From NCBI GenBank assembly GCA_964475955.1, contig CAYYZY010000042.1, positions 1-47,405 of the forward strand: a stretch of 47,405 bases of DNA. Direction: 5' to 3'. Within the stretch, counting starts at the first letter, position 1. Every line of letters starts with the position of its first letter. Below the pieces are notes generated by a model. The model did not search any database and was not told the DNA's origin. It saw only the letters and a program-made list of their open reading frames with translations. Both the position numbers and the translations under genes were made by a program. This document shows, in pieces, positions 1-8,079 of the stretch. Origin of the DNA: DATKZH01 sp964475955. Lineage in GTDB: Bacteria; Planctomycetota; Planctomycetia; Pirellulales; Thermoguttaceae.

Positions 1-380
1 AGGCTGGCGACGGCTTGCTGCACCAGATCGGCCCGTTCGCGGAGTTCCGTCTGCTGTTCGACGGCCGGCGCCGGCTCGGCCACTTGGGCAAGATCCGCCC
101 CGGGCTGAGGTCGCTTCTTCCGCAGGTGATCCAGACAAACGCGCACCACGATGCGGTACAGATACGTGCGGAACGCCGCCGTCGGCCGATAACGGTCAGC
201 CGCCCGAAAGACCCGCACGAACGCATCTTGGGCCAAATCCTCGGCCGCCTGCCGATCGCCCACCATCCGGTACGCCGTCCGCCAGACCAGCTCTTGATGG
301 CGCACGACGAGTTGCTCAAAAGCCCCCGAGTCACCTCCGGCAACTCCCAGCATCAGCGACTCGTCCGATGGATTCGACAT
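1..380 (-). CDS. ECF RNA polymerase sigma factor, 3' end outside window
   Basis: The reverse strand is open from an ATG at 380 to the window edge, giving about 126 residues starting MSNPSDESLMLGVAGGDSGA. Residues 20-85 carry sigma-70 region 2: ELVWRTAYRMVGDRQAAEDL followed by AQDAFVRVFRAADRYRP, then YLYRIVVRVCLDHLRKKRP. The region-4 helix-turn-helix lies beyond the window, so the gene is truncated by the edge and not by mutation as far as can be seen. Proteins of this family recruit RNA polymerase to alternative promoters, often with a linked anti-sigma factor; in Planctomycetota that partner usually follows downstream and would be outside this window. No strong Shine-Dalgarno is visible before the ATG. 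Family call is firm; the regulon is unknown. Confidence 0.88.
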   Translation of the reverse strand, partial: MSNPSDESLMLGVAGGDSGAFEQLVVRHQELVWRTAYRMVGDRQAAEDLAQDAFVRVFRAADRYRPTAAFRTYLYRIVVRVCLDHLRKKRPQPGADLAQVAEPAPAVEQQTELRERADLVQQAVAS

Positions 381-792
381 CCCGAAATCTCATCGCGCAA
401 CACGTAGGGGCCCGCCCCGCCATTCTTGCCAACGTATCAGCTCCAGCCAGTCCATTCGAGTCGTTCGGCCAGTGCCCCAGAGCAGCACCGCGGCAGCTAG
501 CCGCCGCAGGTAGCCCCGCGGGGCGTCGCTGACGAGCCAAACGGGCCTTCGCGGTTCGGCAGCACACGCTGTGCCGAGCGCCCTCCCAAAGTTCCCGTGC
601 AACCGCGATTTCGGGCCAGCACGGGCCTTGCGTCATCCGATCCCCTCGTAGCACCTCCGCATGGGGGGGACGACGCCGGTCGTGAGGGCCGATTAGCCGG
701 GCCCCCAGCAAGTTGAAGCCCAATCTTCCGAGATTTGTTGCCAGGATTGACTTGCGACCGGCGGATTACTTATAGGAGACCTTGAAAGGCCG
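381..792. other. intergenic, no gene supported
   Basis: About 410 bases between the divergent sigma factor and the repeat upstream of the PEP-CTERM-like gene. Short open frames on both strands show no recognisable domain, no ribosome binding site and a composition like out-of-frame GC-rich DNA. Promoters for both flanking genes should lie here, but no confident -35/-10 pair was picked out. Confidence 0.5.
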
Positions 793-929
793 TATTGTTC
801 CAGCGCAAGATCGACCAAGGGGCGACTTTAGCGTGAAGCGGGGCAAAACCCGTAATCACTTTGGGAAATCCGGACACCGCTCCAGGCTGCCCGGTCCCCC
901 ATCCGAGTCGAATTTGCGCTGTCGTATTG
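793..929. repeat. MITE-like element, copy 1 (137 bp)
   Basis: This stretch aligns without gaps over its whole 137 bases to 2370-2506. Both copies begin with a CCAGCGCAAG..TCGAC block and end with its inverted form, GTCGAA..TGCGCTGTCGTATT. In this copy the terminal inverted repeats are more diverged than in copy 2. The ends are at TA/TG dinucleotides. The element finishes 47 bases before the GTG of the PEP-CTERM-like gene, so it occupies that gene's promoter or leader region. No transposase is encoded. Confidence 0.75.
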
Positions 930-976
930 GTGCCGGCAATGGAGTGCCCCAGTTGCAATGTGCAGGAGGCGAGCTT

Positions 977-1942
977 GTGAAGAACGTTGCGGCGTTGACC
1001 GTGCTGGTGTTGGTGCTCTTGGCAAGCGGCCAGAGTCTCTACGCGGCGCCAGCTCTCCAGCTTTACATTGAGGGGGGGGCCTACGACGAAGCCACCCAGA
1101 CGTGGGTCATGGCGCCCCCGGGCTCTTCCGGCGGGGCTCCGTTTCGCCTTTGGGCCGTTGGAAACGTCGACGGCCCCGGCGCACGGGGGGTAATCGAAAA
1201 CGTCCGGCTGGCGGTCGCCTACGATAAGGACGACCTGGGCCTGGTCATCCGCCTGAAGCCCGTCCAGGTGGGCGGCCTTGGGGCTGGGAGCTTTCACGGC
1301 TTCCTCGACCCCTCCGTCCCCGTCGTGCCCTTGCGGAATACGAACGTCCTGACCACTTTCGGCCTGGTGAGCACCGGCCCTGACGGCGTCGTCACCGGCG
1401 GCGCCCGGCCGCTGTTGGGCGACGGCACGCCCGTCGTCGCCCGCGACGCGTTCGGCCCCGACACCGTTTGGCAGGAATTCTCGCTCGGCGACTTCGTGCT
1501 CACCGATTCTCCGGTCGGCGATTTCTCGGGCGGTTTCCCCGCCGGCCTCGCTCTCGAGGCGGGGCAGATCAACGTCTACGAGGTATCGGTCGTGGGGGGA
1601 AGCCGGGCCAAGCTGCACTTCCAGTTGTACGGCACGACGGGCGGCCCGGCGAAGATCGCCGCCTGCGCGAGCCGGCCCAACGTCGAGGTGTTCCTTGCCC
1701 CCGAGCCGGCCGCCTTCTTCGTCTGGGGCCTGCTGGGCCTCACGTTCGCCGGCTCGGCGTGGATGTACCAGTATCTATCGCGGTGGCGCGAGTTGCGAGC
1801 GCAGGAGCTTGCCCTGGCGCTGGTGCCCGCCGCATCGAGCGCCCGGCCGGCGGATGGAGCCCCCGGCGAGCCTTCGCCGTCGGCTTCAGGCGGGCCCCAC
1901 TCGCTCGGGCATCCTACGTGGGATGACGGCATCAGCCCTTAA
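977..1942 (+). CDS. exported protein with PEP-CTERM-like sorting signal
   Basis: The GTG at 977 is chosen because AGGAGG lies at 964-969 with seven bases of spacing and because the protein then begins with a signal peptide (MKNVAALTVLVLVLLASGQS, cleavage near LYA-AP). The 321-residue product is mostly a Gly/Pro/Val-rich beta domain with no family I recognise. At residues 241-272 comes APEPAAFFVWGLLGLTFAGS, a transmembrane stretch and then SRWRELR, which matches the three-part PEP-CTERM signal recognised by exosortase. Oddly, about 50 further residues follow, rich in Ala, Pro and Ser, where PEP-CTERM proteins normally stop. No exosortase gene is in the window. A larger open frame extends upstream but would translate the repeat element. 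Confidence 0.75.
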   Translation: MKNVAALTVLVLVLLASGQSLYAAPALQLYIEGGAYDEATQTWVMAPPGSSGGAPFRLWAVGNVDGPGARGVIENVRLAVAYDKDDLGLVIRLKPVQVGGLGAGSFHGFLDPSVPVVPLRNTNVLTTFGLVSTGPDGVVTGGARPLLGDGTPVVARDAFGPDTVWQEFSLGDFVLTDSPVGDFSGGFPAGLALEAGQINVYEVSVVGGSRAKLHFQLYGTTGGPAKIAACASRPNVEVFLAPEPAAFFVWGLLGLTFAGSAWMYQYLSRWRELRAQELALALVPAASSARPADGAPGEPSPSASGGPHSLGHPTWDDGISP

Positions 1943-2020
1943 GCCGGCGTTCTCACTGCACCGTGCGGGCATTGTCGGCCGATCGGTCGGCGCGAATTGT
2001 TCGGGCAAGGCCGATCGGCG

Positions 2021-2350
2021 TCACGCGGTGGCCGCGCCCGCGGCCGGCCGCGCGGCGCGTGTCCGATAGACCACGTCGAAACTGGTCGCGCCGACGGTCA
2101 ACCGATCGCCCGGCAGAAGATGGGCGGCGTGGACACTTTGGCCGTTGACGTAGGTGCCGTGCCGCGAGCCGACGTCGCGCACCAGCAGCGCCCCGCCGAA
2201 CTGTTCGATCTGGCAGTGGCGCCGGCTGGCCCAGCGGTCGTCGACGTGGACCTCGGCGTCGGGACTTCGTCCGACCATGGCCGGGAAATGCTTCAACACA
2301 ACCTTCCGACTCGGAGTGCACGGACCCCGACTGACGAGCTTGACTCGCAT
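2021..2350 (-). CDS. FHA-domain small protein
   Basis: A 109-residue protein that is almost entirely one forkhead-associated domain. The signature is complete: VGRSPDAEVHVDD (GRS motif), ASRRHCQIE (SxxH), DVGSRHGTYVNG (the N/G turn). FHA domains bind phosphothreonine peptides. There is no kinase, phosphatase or secretion gene beside it that would name its partner. The C-terminus is a short Ala/Arg tail. Its start lies 20 bases from MITE-like copy 2, so its promoter must lie within or beyond that element. Confidence 0.85.
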   Translation of the reverse strand: MRVKLVSRGPCTPSRKVVLKHFPAMVGRSPDAEVHVDDRWASRRHCQIEQFGGALLVRDVGSRHGTYVNGQSVHAAHLLPGDRLTVGATSFDVVYRTRAARPAAGAATA

Positions 2351-2369
2351 CTTGCATCCTCGACGGGCT

Positions 2370-2506
2370 TAGTACTCCAGCGCAAGTTCGACCAACGGCC
2401 GACTTCGACGTGAAGCGGGGCAAAACGCGTAATCAGTTTGGGGAATCTGGACACGGCTCCAGGCTGCCCAATCCCGCATCCGAGTCGAACCTGCGCTGTC
2501 GTATTA
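2370..2506. repeat. MITE-like element, copy 2 (137 bp)
   Basis: Better preserved partner of 793-929. The left end TAGTACTCCAGCGCAAGTTC and the reverse complement of the right end TAATACGACAGCGCAGGTTC agree at about 19 of 23 positions, so it has imperfect terminal inverted repeats and TA at both borders, as for elements mobilised by Tc1/mariner (IS630-type) transposases. It separates the FHA gene from the BON gene. A reading frame crosses both copies on the minus strand, but it has no start or ribosome binding site of its own within the element. Confidence 0.78.
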
Positions 2507-2589
2507 GCCCGCAATCCTCCCGCGCAGGCGGACGATTGCCGGGAAACCTTTGCGGCAGGCTGGTACGCGGTGGGCGTGGAAACGGTGGG

Positions 2590-2829
2590 CTACGCGAGGG
2601 TGGGAACGACTTCCGTCTGGTTGACGATCTCTGCGATCCCTTCCAACCCGGCAACCGCCTCCTGGGCAAGCTGCTTCTGGTAGAAGCTGGGGAGCCGCCC
2701 TCGCAGGAACAGCCTGCCGCCCTCGTACGCACAGGACACGCTTCTGACGGTCATGTACGGGCTCTTTTCCAGGCACTGCTGAGCCAGCGTGGGCACGTCG
2801 TGGGAAGGGAACGGGTGAGTCAGGTCCAT
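2590..2829 (-). CDS. BON-domain small protein
   Basis: Starting at the ATG at 2829 gives 79 residues (MDLTHPFPSHDVPTLAQQCL onward). The pattern of a helix, then TVRSVSCAYEGGRLFLRGRL, then AQEAVAGLEGIAEIVNQTEV is the alpha-beta-beta-alpha-beta arrangement of a BON domain with the characteristic conserved glycines and the closing I.N beta strand. BON domains bind phospholipid or act as periplasmic stress modules, but here there is no signal peptide, so a cytoplasmic regulatory role is as likely. The open frame extends upstream to 2979 through low-quality sequence; the shorter start fits domain boundaries better. No good Shine-Dalgarno is visible. Confidence 0.7.
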   Translation of the reverse strand: MDLTHPFPSHDVPTLAQQCLEKSPYMTVRSVSCAYEGGRLFLRGRLPSFYQKQLAQEAVAGLEGIAEIVNQTEVVPTLA

Positions 2830-3288
2830 CTTCGGAGGAATCCAGGATAACGTGGTCGGGTGGGTGGACAGTCCACGTCGCCCCCTCCGCGCCCACGACG
2901 ACCTTTGGGCTAAAAACCAGGGGGAGATCGCGAGGACGAAGAGAGGAACTTGGTAGCGTAGGCGGCTCTCGCGCGGCAAGGAAGGCTGCCCCGGCCGGTC
3001 CGCTGAGCGCCCGAACCGTCGAATAATATCGGCGTGGCCGCGCCTGTCAATGGCTCGCTTTGCGGAAATCCACAGAATTCTGCAGATTAGGACCGTGTAA
3101 GCAAATGTGTCGACGGCCTCTCGGCGACTGCACCCCCACCGTGCGATTATCGCGAAGGCCGACTATCCGCGCGGCAGGGTGGGGTCGAGGTCACGAGACC
3201 CACGCGAGCCCTCGCGCGACAGCGACCGATTCCTCGCTGCCCCATGAGACGGCGCTCGGCGCGCCCCACCACGCCTCGACCATCGCTT
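2830..3288. other. intergenic, no gene supported
   Basis: About 460 bases. It includes a locally less GC-rich patch around 3050-3110. The open frames that cross it lack domains and ribosome binding sites. Nothing else stands out. Confidence 0.45.
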
Positions 3289-3522
3289 TCACGTCTCCGG
3301 CTCTTCGAGCATCCGGATGAACGCGCCGTCGGATGACCGGTCGGGCCTGAAACGCTCGGCCGTGTGGGCCCAGTACCAGTCGGTCAGGGGCACACGCTGG
3401 GGCGTCTGTTCGACGAACCGGTACACCGGTCCCATCAGCGACCGGAACTGCTCCGCGCCGATGGCCGCGTCGGCCCAGCCGATCGACAGCACGCCGGCAA
3501 GCATCGTCCTTCGCAGAAGCAT
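3289..3522 (-). pseudogene. short secreted ORF, probable remnant of a DUF4965/glutaminase-type gene
   Basis: An ATG at 3522 is preceded by GGGAGG (about 10 bases upstream), so the original translation start seems intact. The 77-residue product begins with a signal-peptide-like MLLRRTMLAGVLSIGWADAA and then runs straight into QTPQRVPLTDWYWAHT and ARGAFIRML-like sequence (actual: SSDGAFIRMLEEPET). The VPLTDWY...G.FI.ML pattern is what I know from the C-terminus of large (about 700-800 residue) secreted glutaminase/DUF4965 proteins. A start joined directly to an end suggests a large internal in-frame deletion. It could instead be a small functional exported protein. Moderate certainty for the family, lower for pseudogene status. 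Confidence 0.5.
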
Positions 3523-3716
3523 CGGGGGGCACCTCCCTCGGTCGCGTGTCCGGTTTCTCACCAAGTTCAAGTCGGACCGATTGTACCCGGCGCCCGGCCT
3601 CGCTCAACACGGCCCGAGCGCCGCCGCGTTGCATCCGGCGCTCTTCCAAGCTATTTTGGACGGATGTTGCCCACCCCTTCGCAGCCGCGAAACACCTCGA
3701 TACCGGGAGCCGGCCC

Positions 3717-5057
3717 ATGAGTCATACCCCGCCGAACCGCCGCGCGTTCCTGAAGCAGGCGACGGCCGCAGCCGCCGCGGCCATGGTGCCTTACCACGTC
3801 TCGAGCCGGGCCGCCCGCGCGGAGTCGAAGAACGACCGCATCGGCGTCGCCTCGATCGGCACGAGCATCTACACCGACCGCTGGGGGCACAAGGGCGAGA
3901 TGGACGGGCGCGGCGCGGTGGTCGGGCACCAGGCGGGCCGGCTGGGGAACATGGTCGCCGTGGCCGACGTCAACCGCCGCTACGCCGAGCACTTCGCCGC
4001 CCGGTACGATGGCCGCTGCGCCGTCTACCAGGACTACCGCAAGGTGCTCGATCGCGACGACGTGGAGGCCGTCACCATCGGCACGCCCGACCACTGGCAC
4101 GCGAAGATCGCCATCGAGGCGATGCTCGCCGGCAAGGACGTTTACTGCGAGAAGCCGCTGACGCTCACCATCGACGAGGGCAAGAAGATCTGCCGGGTCG
4201 CTCGAAAGACCGGGCGCGTCTTCCAGGTGGGCACGCAGCAGCGGAGCGAGTACGGGCGCGTGTTCCTCAAGGCCGTGGCGATCGCGCGGAGCGGCCGGCT
4301 GGGGAAGACGCTTCACGCCCTGTCGTCGGTCGGCCAGGCCGAGCGGGGCGGCCCGTTCGAGAACCAGGCCCCGCCGCCGGAGCTCGACTGGGACTTCTGG
4401 CTCGGCCAGGCCCCCAAGGTGCCCTACTGTCCCCAGCGGTGCGACTACGATTTCCGCTGGTGGCTCGAATACTCCGGCGGCCAGGTGACCGACTGGGGCG
4501 TCCACCACACCGACGTCGCCCTGTGGGCCCTCGGCGCGGAGAACACCGGCCCGGTCGAGATCGAGGGGACCGGCGACTTCCCCAGCATCCCCAACGGGTA
4601 CAACGTCGCCCACACGTTCGACTGCACGATGAAGTTCGCCGGCGGCAACCGCATCCGGCTCTACAGCGGCCCGAACGAGCTGATCATCTCGGGCGAGAAG
4701 GGGCGGATCCGCGTCAACCGGGGCGGCCTGACGGGCAAGCCGGTCGAGGAGCTTACGGCGGCCGACGAGGAGCGGCTCGACGAGGAGATCCTCAAGCTGT
4801 GCAACGGCTGGAAGACCGAAGGCACCGAAGGCGAGCACATGCGCAACTTCTTTGAGTGCATCAAGACCCGCTTGCAGCCGATTTCCGACGTGTTCACTCA
4901 CCACCGCTCCGTCAGCGCCTGCCACCTGTGCAACGTGGCCATGCGCCTGAAGCGCAAGGTCCGCTGGGACCCCGAGAAGGAAGACTTCGTCGGCGACGAC
5001 GAGGCCAGCGCCATGCTCGCCCGAAAGCAGCGCGCGCCGTACACGATCGACGTGTGA
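3717..5057 (+). CDS. Gfo/Idh/MocA family oxidoreductase with Tat signal
   Basis: The ATG at 3717 gives 446 residues beginning with a twin-arginine leader (NRRAFLKQATAAAAAAMVPY), so the folded protein with its nucleotide cofactor is probably exported. The N-terminal Rossmann domain starts at KNDRIGVASIGTS; the family EKP motif appears as DVYCEKPLTLTIDEGK, followed by VGTQQRSEYGRVF. The C-terminal domain contains GGQVTDWGVHHTDVALWALG, with the Asp/His/His arrangement typical of the active site. Family members oxidise or reduce sugars and inositols with NAD(P). Planctomycete genomes hold many such Tat-exported paralogues; substrate cannot be told. An open frame extends upstream but adds no leader-compatible start. 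Confidence 0.93.
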   Translation: MSHTPPNRRAFLKQATAAAAAAMVPYHVSSRAARAESKNDRIGVASIGTSIYTDRWGHKGEMDGRGAVVGHQAGRLGNMVAVADVNRRYAEHFAARYDGRCAVYQDYRKVLDRDDVEAVTIGTPDHWHAKIAIEAMLAGKDVYCEKPLTLTIDEGKKICRVARKTGRVFQVGTQQRSEYGRVFLKAVAIARSGRLGKTLHALSSVGQAERGGPFENQAPPPELDWDFWLGQAPKVPYCPQRCDYDFRWWLEYSGGQVTDWGVHHTDVALWALGAENTGPVEIEGTGDFPSIPNGYNVAHTFDCTMKFAGGNRIRLYSGPNELIISGEKGRIRVNRGGLTGKPVEELTAADEERLDEEILKLCNGWKTEGTEGEHMRNFFECIKTRLQPISDVFTHHRSVSACHLCNVAMRLKRKVRWDPEKEDFVGDDEASAMLARKQRAPYTIDV

Positions 5058-5092
5058 TCTTATCGGATACTCTCGTCCAGCTTCCACTTAGC

Positions 5093-5111
5093 CCCGGGTG
5101 AGTCACCCGGG
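5093..5111. repeat. CCCGGGTGA-G-TCACCCGGG hairpin
   Basis: A perfect 9-bp inverted repeat with a one-base centre lies 36 bases after the oxidoreductase stop and 45 bases before the methyltransferase start. There is no T-run, so it is not a classic intrinsic terminator, but a hairpin here could protect the 3' end of the upstream transcript. It may equally be a dispersed planctomycete palindrome. Confidence 0.6.
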
Positions 5112-5156
5112 AATAAATGGCCTCCGCAATCCAGCGTCCCACGCGAACCATCCCCC

Positions 5157-5954
5157 GTGCCCACCATCACCAGCCTTCAGAACCCGCGGGTCAAGGACGC
5201 CGTTCGGCTTCGCGATCGGCGGCACCGGGAGAAGCAGGGACGCATCCGCATCGACGGCGCCCGGGAGCTGCGACGAGCGATCGGTGCCGGCCTGCCGGTC
5301 GCCGAGCTGTTCGTTTGCGAGGCGCTCTGCCGGAGCGACGAGTCGCAGCACCTGCTCACCGAGTTGGATGGCAGCGGTGCGGAAGTCCTCCACGTGACCG
5401 AAGCCGTGTTCGAGAAGCTCGCGTTCGGCGACCGGGCCGACGGCGTGCTGGGCGTCGGCCCCATGCCGCGGCCTGCGCTGGCCGACCTGGCGCTTCCCGA
5501 GACGCCGCTGGTGGCCGTGCTCGAAGGGGTCGAGAAGCCGGGGAACGTCGGCGCGGTGCTCCGCACGGGCGACGCGGCCGGCCTTTCCGCCCTGATCGTG
5601 GCCGACGGGCGCACCGACCTCTACAACCCCAACGCGATCCGGGCAAGCCTGGGGACGATCTTCACGCTGCCGGTCTGCACGGCCGCCGCCGAAGAGACGC
5701 TCGACTGGCTCCGGCGCCGCGGGCTGGCGATCTTCGCCGCGCGGGTCGACGGCGCGGTCGCCTACACGGAAGCCGACTGCCGCGGCCCGGCGGCCATCGT
5801 ACTGGGAAGTGAGGCCGAGGGGCTCACGGCGCTTTGGAGCGCGCCGGACGTCACGCCCATCCGCCTCCCCATGCTCGGCGCGGCCGACAGCCTCAACGTC
5901 GCGGCCACGGCCGCCGTCTTCTTCTACGAGGCCCTGCGCCAGCGGACCGAATAG
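5157..5954 (+). CDS. SpoU/TrmH family RNA 2'-O-ribose methyltransferase
   Basis: A GTG start gives 265 residues. The N-terminal substrate-binding region begins TSLQNPRVKDAVRLRDRRHR, as in TrmH/RlmB-type enzymes. The knotted SPOUT catalytic domain shows all three motifs: GNVGAVLRTGDAAGLSALIV (motif 1, with the conserved Asn and Arg), IVLGSEAEGL (motif 2) and IRLPMLGAADSLNVAATAAV (motif 3). These enzymes transfer methyl from S-adenosylmethionine to the 2'-OH of rRNA or tRNA riboses. Which RNA and nucleotide are modified cannot be assigned. It stands alone between unrelated genes. Confidence 0.92.
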   Translation: MPTITSLQNPRVKDAVRLRDRRHREKQGRIRIDGARELRRAIGAGLPVAELFVCEALCRSDESQHLLTELDGSGAEVLHVTEAVFEKLAFGDRADGVLGVGPMPRPALADLALPETPLVAVLEGVEKPGNVGAVLRTGDAAGLSALIVADGRTDLYNPNAIRASLGTIFTLPVCTAAAEETLDWLRRRGLAIFAARVDGAVAYTEADCRGPAAIVLGSEAEGLTALWSAPDVTPIRLPMLGAADSLNVAATAAVFFYEALRQRTE

Positions 5955-6019
5955 GGTTCAGTACCCACGTTCCGCACTCGCCCGGCCCGTCGTGTCCCAA
6001 GAAGACCTTCCCGCCCCGC

Positions 6020-7108
6020 CTACATCCCCAGGATCGGCCGCAGCTCGTCCAATGCTTCGCGGCTTGGGGGCATGACGTGGAGGTAAAGCCCGCGCGGGTC
6101 GAGCGTGTCGATCACCAGGCGAGCCTCGTCGGGCGTGAGCGAGCCGCGGATCAGAAGCGGGCGGCCGGCCGCCTGCACCCGGCGGTAGTAGTCGATCATG
6201 CCCGAGACCGGAATGCTGAACGGCTCGATGTTGATCTCGAAGCAGCGAAGCTCCTCGATCTCCAGGAAGGCGTCGAGCATGACCATCGAGGTCGAGTGGA
6301 GATGGATGAAGTTGCACTCGAACTGCCGGGCGATCATCCGGTCGACCGGCTGCACCAGCTTGCGATACAGGTCGGGGGAGAAGACCGCGGTGGCGTCCTC
6401 CTGCATTCGGATCATGGGACCCGGGCCCCAAAGCTGGTACTGCGCGTCGAAGTAGCCGCCGTGGAACCGCGGGAGACGCTTCCAGCTCTCGTGGAAGAAC
6501 TCCGCGAAGACGTGCCCCAGGTGTACGAGCAGCTCGGCCGACCGCTCCGGCTCGTCGACCAGGTCGAGGATGCTCTGGTTGTGGCCGCGGAGCAGGGCGT
6601 GCAGGTCGGTGGGCCCCAGTTCAATGCCGTGGCCGACCGGGTAGCGCCCCTGCGACCGCTCGACCAGCGCCTCCGCGAACTCGGCGTACTTCGCAAACCA
6701 GGGGCTTTCGAGGTCCAGCCGCTTCGCGAGGGCCTCGTCCCACGAGAGGCTCCGCTCCTCGCCCAGCACGTTGTCGGGCAGCACGCGGATGCGGCACCCC
6801 AGGATGGCCGGAATGAAGCACGGAAACGCCACCTGGATCGGGCATGCGCCGCGGAGCATGTCGTCGTCGACTGCTTCCCCTTCGCGGAGCAGCCCTTCGT
6901 AGTCGTCCAGCCACTCCTCCGGTTTCAGCATCTCTGGGGTGATGTAGTCGTTGACCTTCCAAGACTTGCAGGCGGAGAAGTACTCCAGGGGATACCAGCC
7001 GACGAACGAGAACCCGACCAGGGGGCGGTCGACCGCTTCCCGGTTCCAGAACGCCCGATACCGCTCGATCTTCGCCGGATCGTTTCCGAAGGGATGGCCG
7101 GACGTCAT
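6020..7108 (-). CDS. uroporphyrinogen-decarboxylase-like (URO-D superfamily) protein
   Basis: The 362-residue product starts MTSGHPFGNDPAKIERYRAF with GGGAG a few bases upstream. Features fit the non-haem branch of the URO-D superfamily seen in many planctomycete and anaerobe genomes: the early FWNREAVDRPLVGFS segment, a central GPTDLHALLRG, and a late HLHSTSMVMLDAFLEIEEL and FEINIEPFS region of the TIM barrel. Relatives include corrinoid methyltransferases and uncharacterised proteins. No corrinoid protein or haem genes neighbour it, so decarboxylation of uroporphyrinogen is unlikely. Function unknown; single gene transcribed away from the degraded region that follows. Confidence 0.75.
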   Translation of the reverse strand: MTSGHPFGNDPAKIERYRAFWNREAVDRPLVGFSFVGWYPLEYFSACKSWKVNDYITPEMLKPEEWLDDYEGLLREGEAVDDDMLRGACPIQVAFPCFIPAILGCRIRVLPDNVLGEERSLSWDEALAKRLDLESPWFAKYAEFAEALVERSQGRYPVGHGIELGPTDLHALLRGHNQSILDLVDEPERSAELLVHLGHVFAEFFHESWKRLPRFHGGYFDAQYQLWGPGPMIRMQEDATAVFSPDLYRKLVQPVDRMIARQFECNFIHLHSTSMVMLDAFLEIEELRCFEINIEPFSIPVSGMIDYYRRVQAAGRPLLIRGSLTPDEARLVIDTLDPRGLYLHVMPPSREALDELRPILGM

Positions 7109-7360
7109 GGGTAACGCTCCCTAGGAGTGATAGACCACGGCTTCGTCGAACCTCCATCTCGGCAAGCGTGGCTACGCGGATTCACGACCACGCCACGCTG
7201 ACTGTTGGTGAAGCATCGCACGTGGACGTTGTCGGCGTCCATCTTGTCGTGCAGGGAGATTTCGCTGCCATTGTATCGCTTCGGGCGTGCGAAACGCCAG
7301 CAGATTCACGTGCGATCCCGCTTGAGAAAGCCTTCCCCGGGTCATTCATCCGCGCTCGTA

Positions 7361-7422
7361 GTGACCCGATTCATCGGGTCCCGCCAGCACGGAGCGGCTC
7401 CCAACCGCATGAATGCGGTCAC
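7361..7422. repeat. inverted pair of small hairpins with compensatory changes
   Basis: GACCCGAT-TC-ATCGGGTC at 7363-7380 is a perfect 8-bp hairpin; ACCGCAT-GA-ATGCGGT at 7404-7419 is a 7-bp hairpin. Read on opposite strands they are the same motif, GTGACC followed by an ATTCAT centre and GGT, and where they differ (CG versus GC) both stem arms have changed together. That is the layout of a REP-type paired element. Confidence 0.6.
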
Positions 7423-7944
7423 CACAAACGGCGTATCAGTAATCCGGGCTTCTGAAATGGCCAGGAGACGTCGACCCGCACGAGGTACGAGCCGCAAGAA
7501 AGCGTTGCGAGAGGGCGACGGGACACCGCCCCGTGCCGCGCAACAGCCGGCGGCGGTTCCCTCCCTCGTCCCTGCCCGCCGCGGCGCGCGGAAGCTCGAT
7601 CGGCGACGGGCGCGGTCGCGGATTGCGACAATCCGACTCAAGAGAGGTCGGCCCTGCGCGGTGCGAAAACGGTCGGCAACGACGGAAGCGCAGGACCGGC
7701 CTTGCGGGCACGGATTCAGCCCGGCGTCGTGGGTTCCTTCATCTCCCACACCTGGCTCGAAAATCGGGCGAGCCACTCCGCGAGGACCTCGCCGATGGAA
7801 TGCACGCCGCCCCGGGTTCGTTCTTCAGCAAGACGCGAGTCGTCGTCGCACGTCAAGCGGCTTGGGTCCGGCATACTGTTCCTCCATCTCCTCACGAGGT
7901 CCACACCTACTGTACGGATGTAACCGTCCCCGGGTTCGGGCCGC

Positions 7945-8079
7945 CCAACCCGCATTTCTCGCCCCCACACTAACCCGAAGCGCAAGCGAGGCACTGGCTT
8001 GCACTTCGCCTCGCTTGCGCTTCGGGTTGGTGTGCGCGCCCTGTTGTTGAGCCGCACCGGGTGGTGAGAAATGCGGGCC
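7945..8079. repeat. nested palindromic element with planctomycete AACCCGAAGCG core
   Basis: Inner palindrome: arms 7966-7992 and 8008-8034 pair at 26 of 27 positions around a 15-base loop and contain AACCCGAAGCGCAAGCGAGG. Outer inverted ends: CCCGCATTTCTCGCC at 7949-7963 and GGTGAGAAATGCGGG at 8063-8077. A third copy of the outer end lies at 10321-10343. The inner core is a motif I know to be very common in intergenic DNA of Planctomycetota. Confidence 0.75.

Noticed and set aside
2370..2506. conserved minus-strand peptide frame within the 137-bp repeat as a real gene
   Set aside because: It has no start or ribosome binding site of its own and is explained by sequence similarity of a non-coding element.
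3317..4855. plus-strand frame overlapping the first Gfo/Idh/MocA gene
   Set aside because: Its translation becomes an Arg-rich shadow as soon as it enters the oxidoreductase, which has all family motifs in another frame.
5093..5111. intrinsic terminator after the first oxidoreductase
   Set aside because: The hairpin is perfect but no T-run follows on either strand, so it is listed only as a palindrome.
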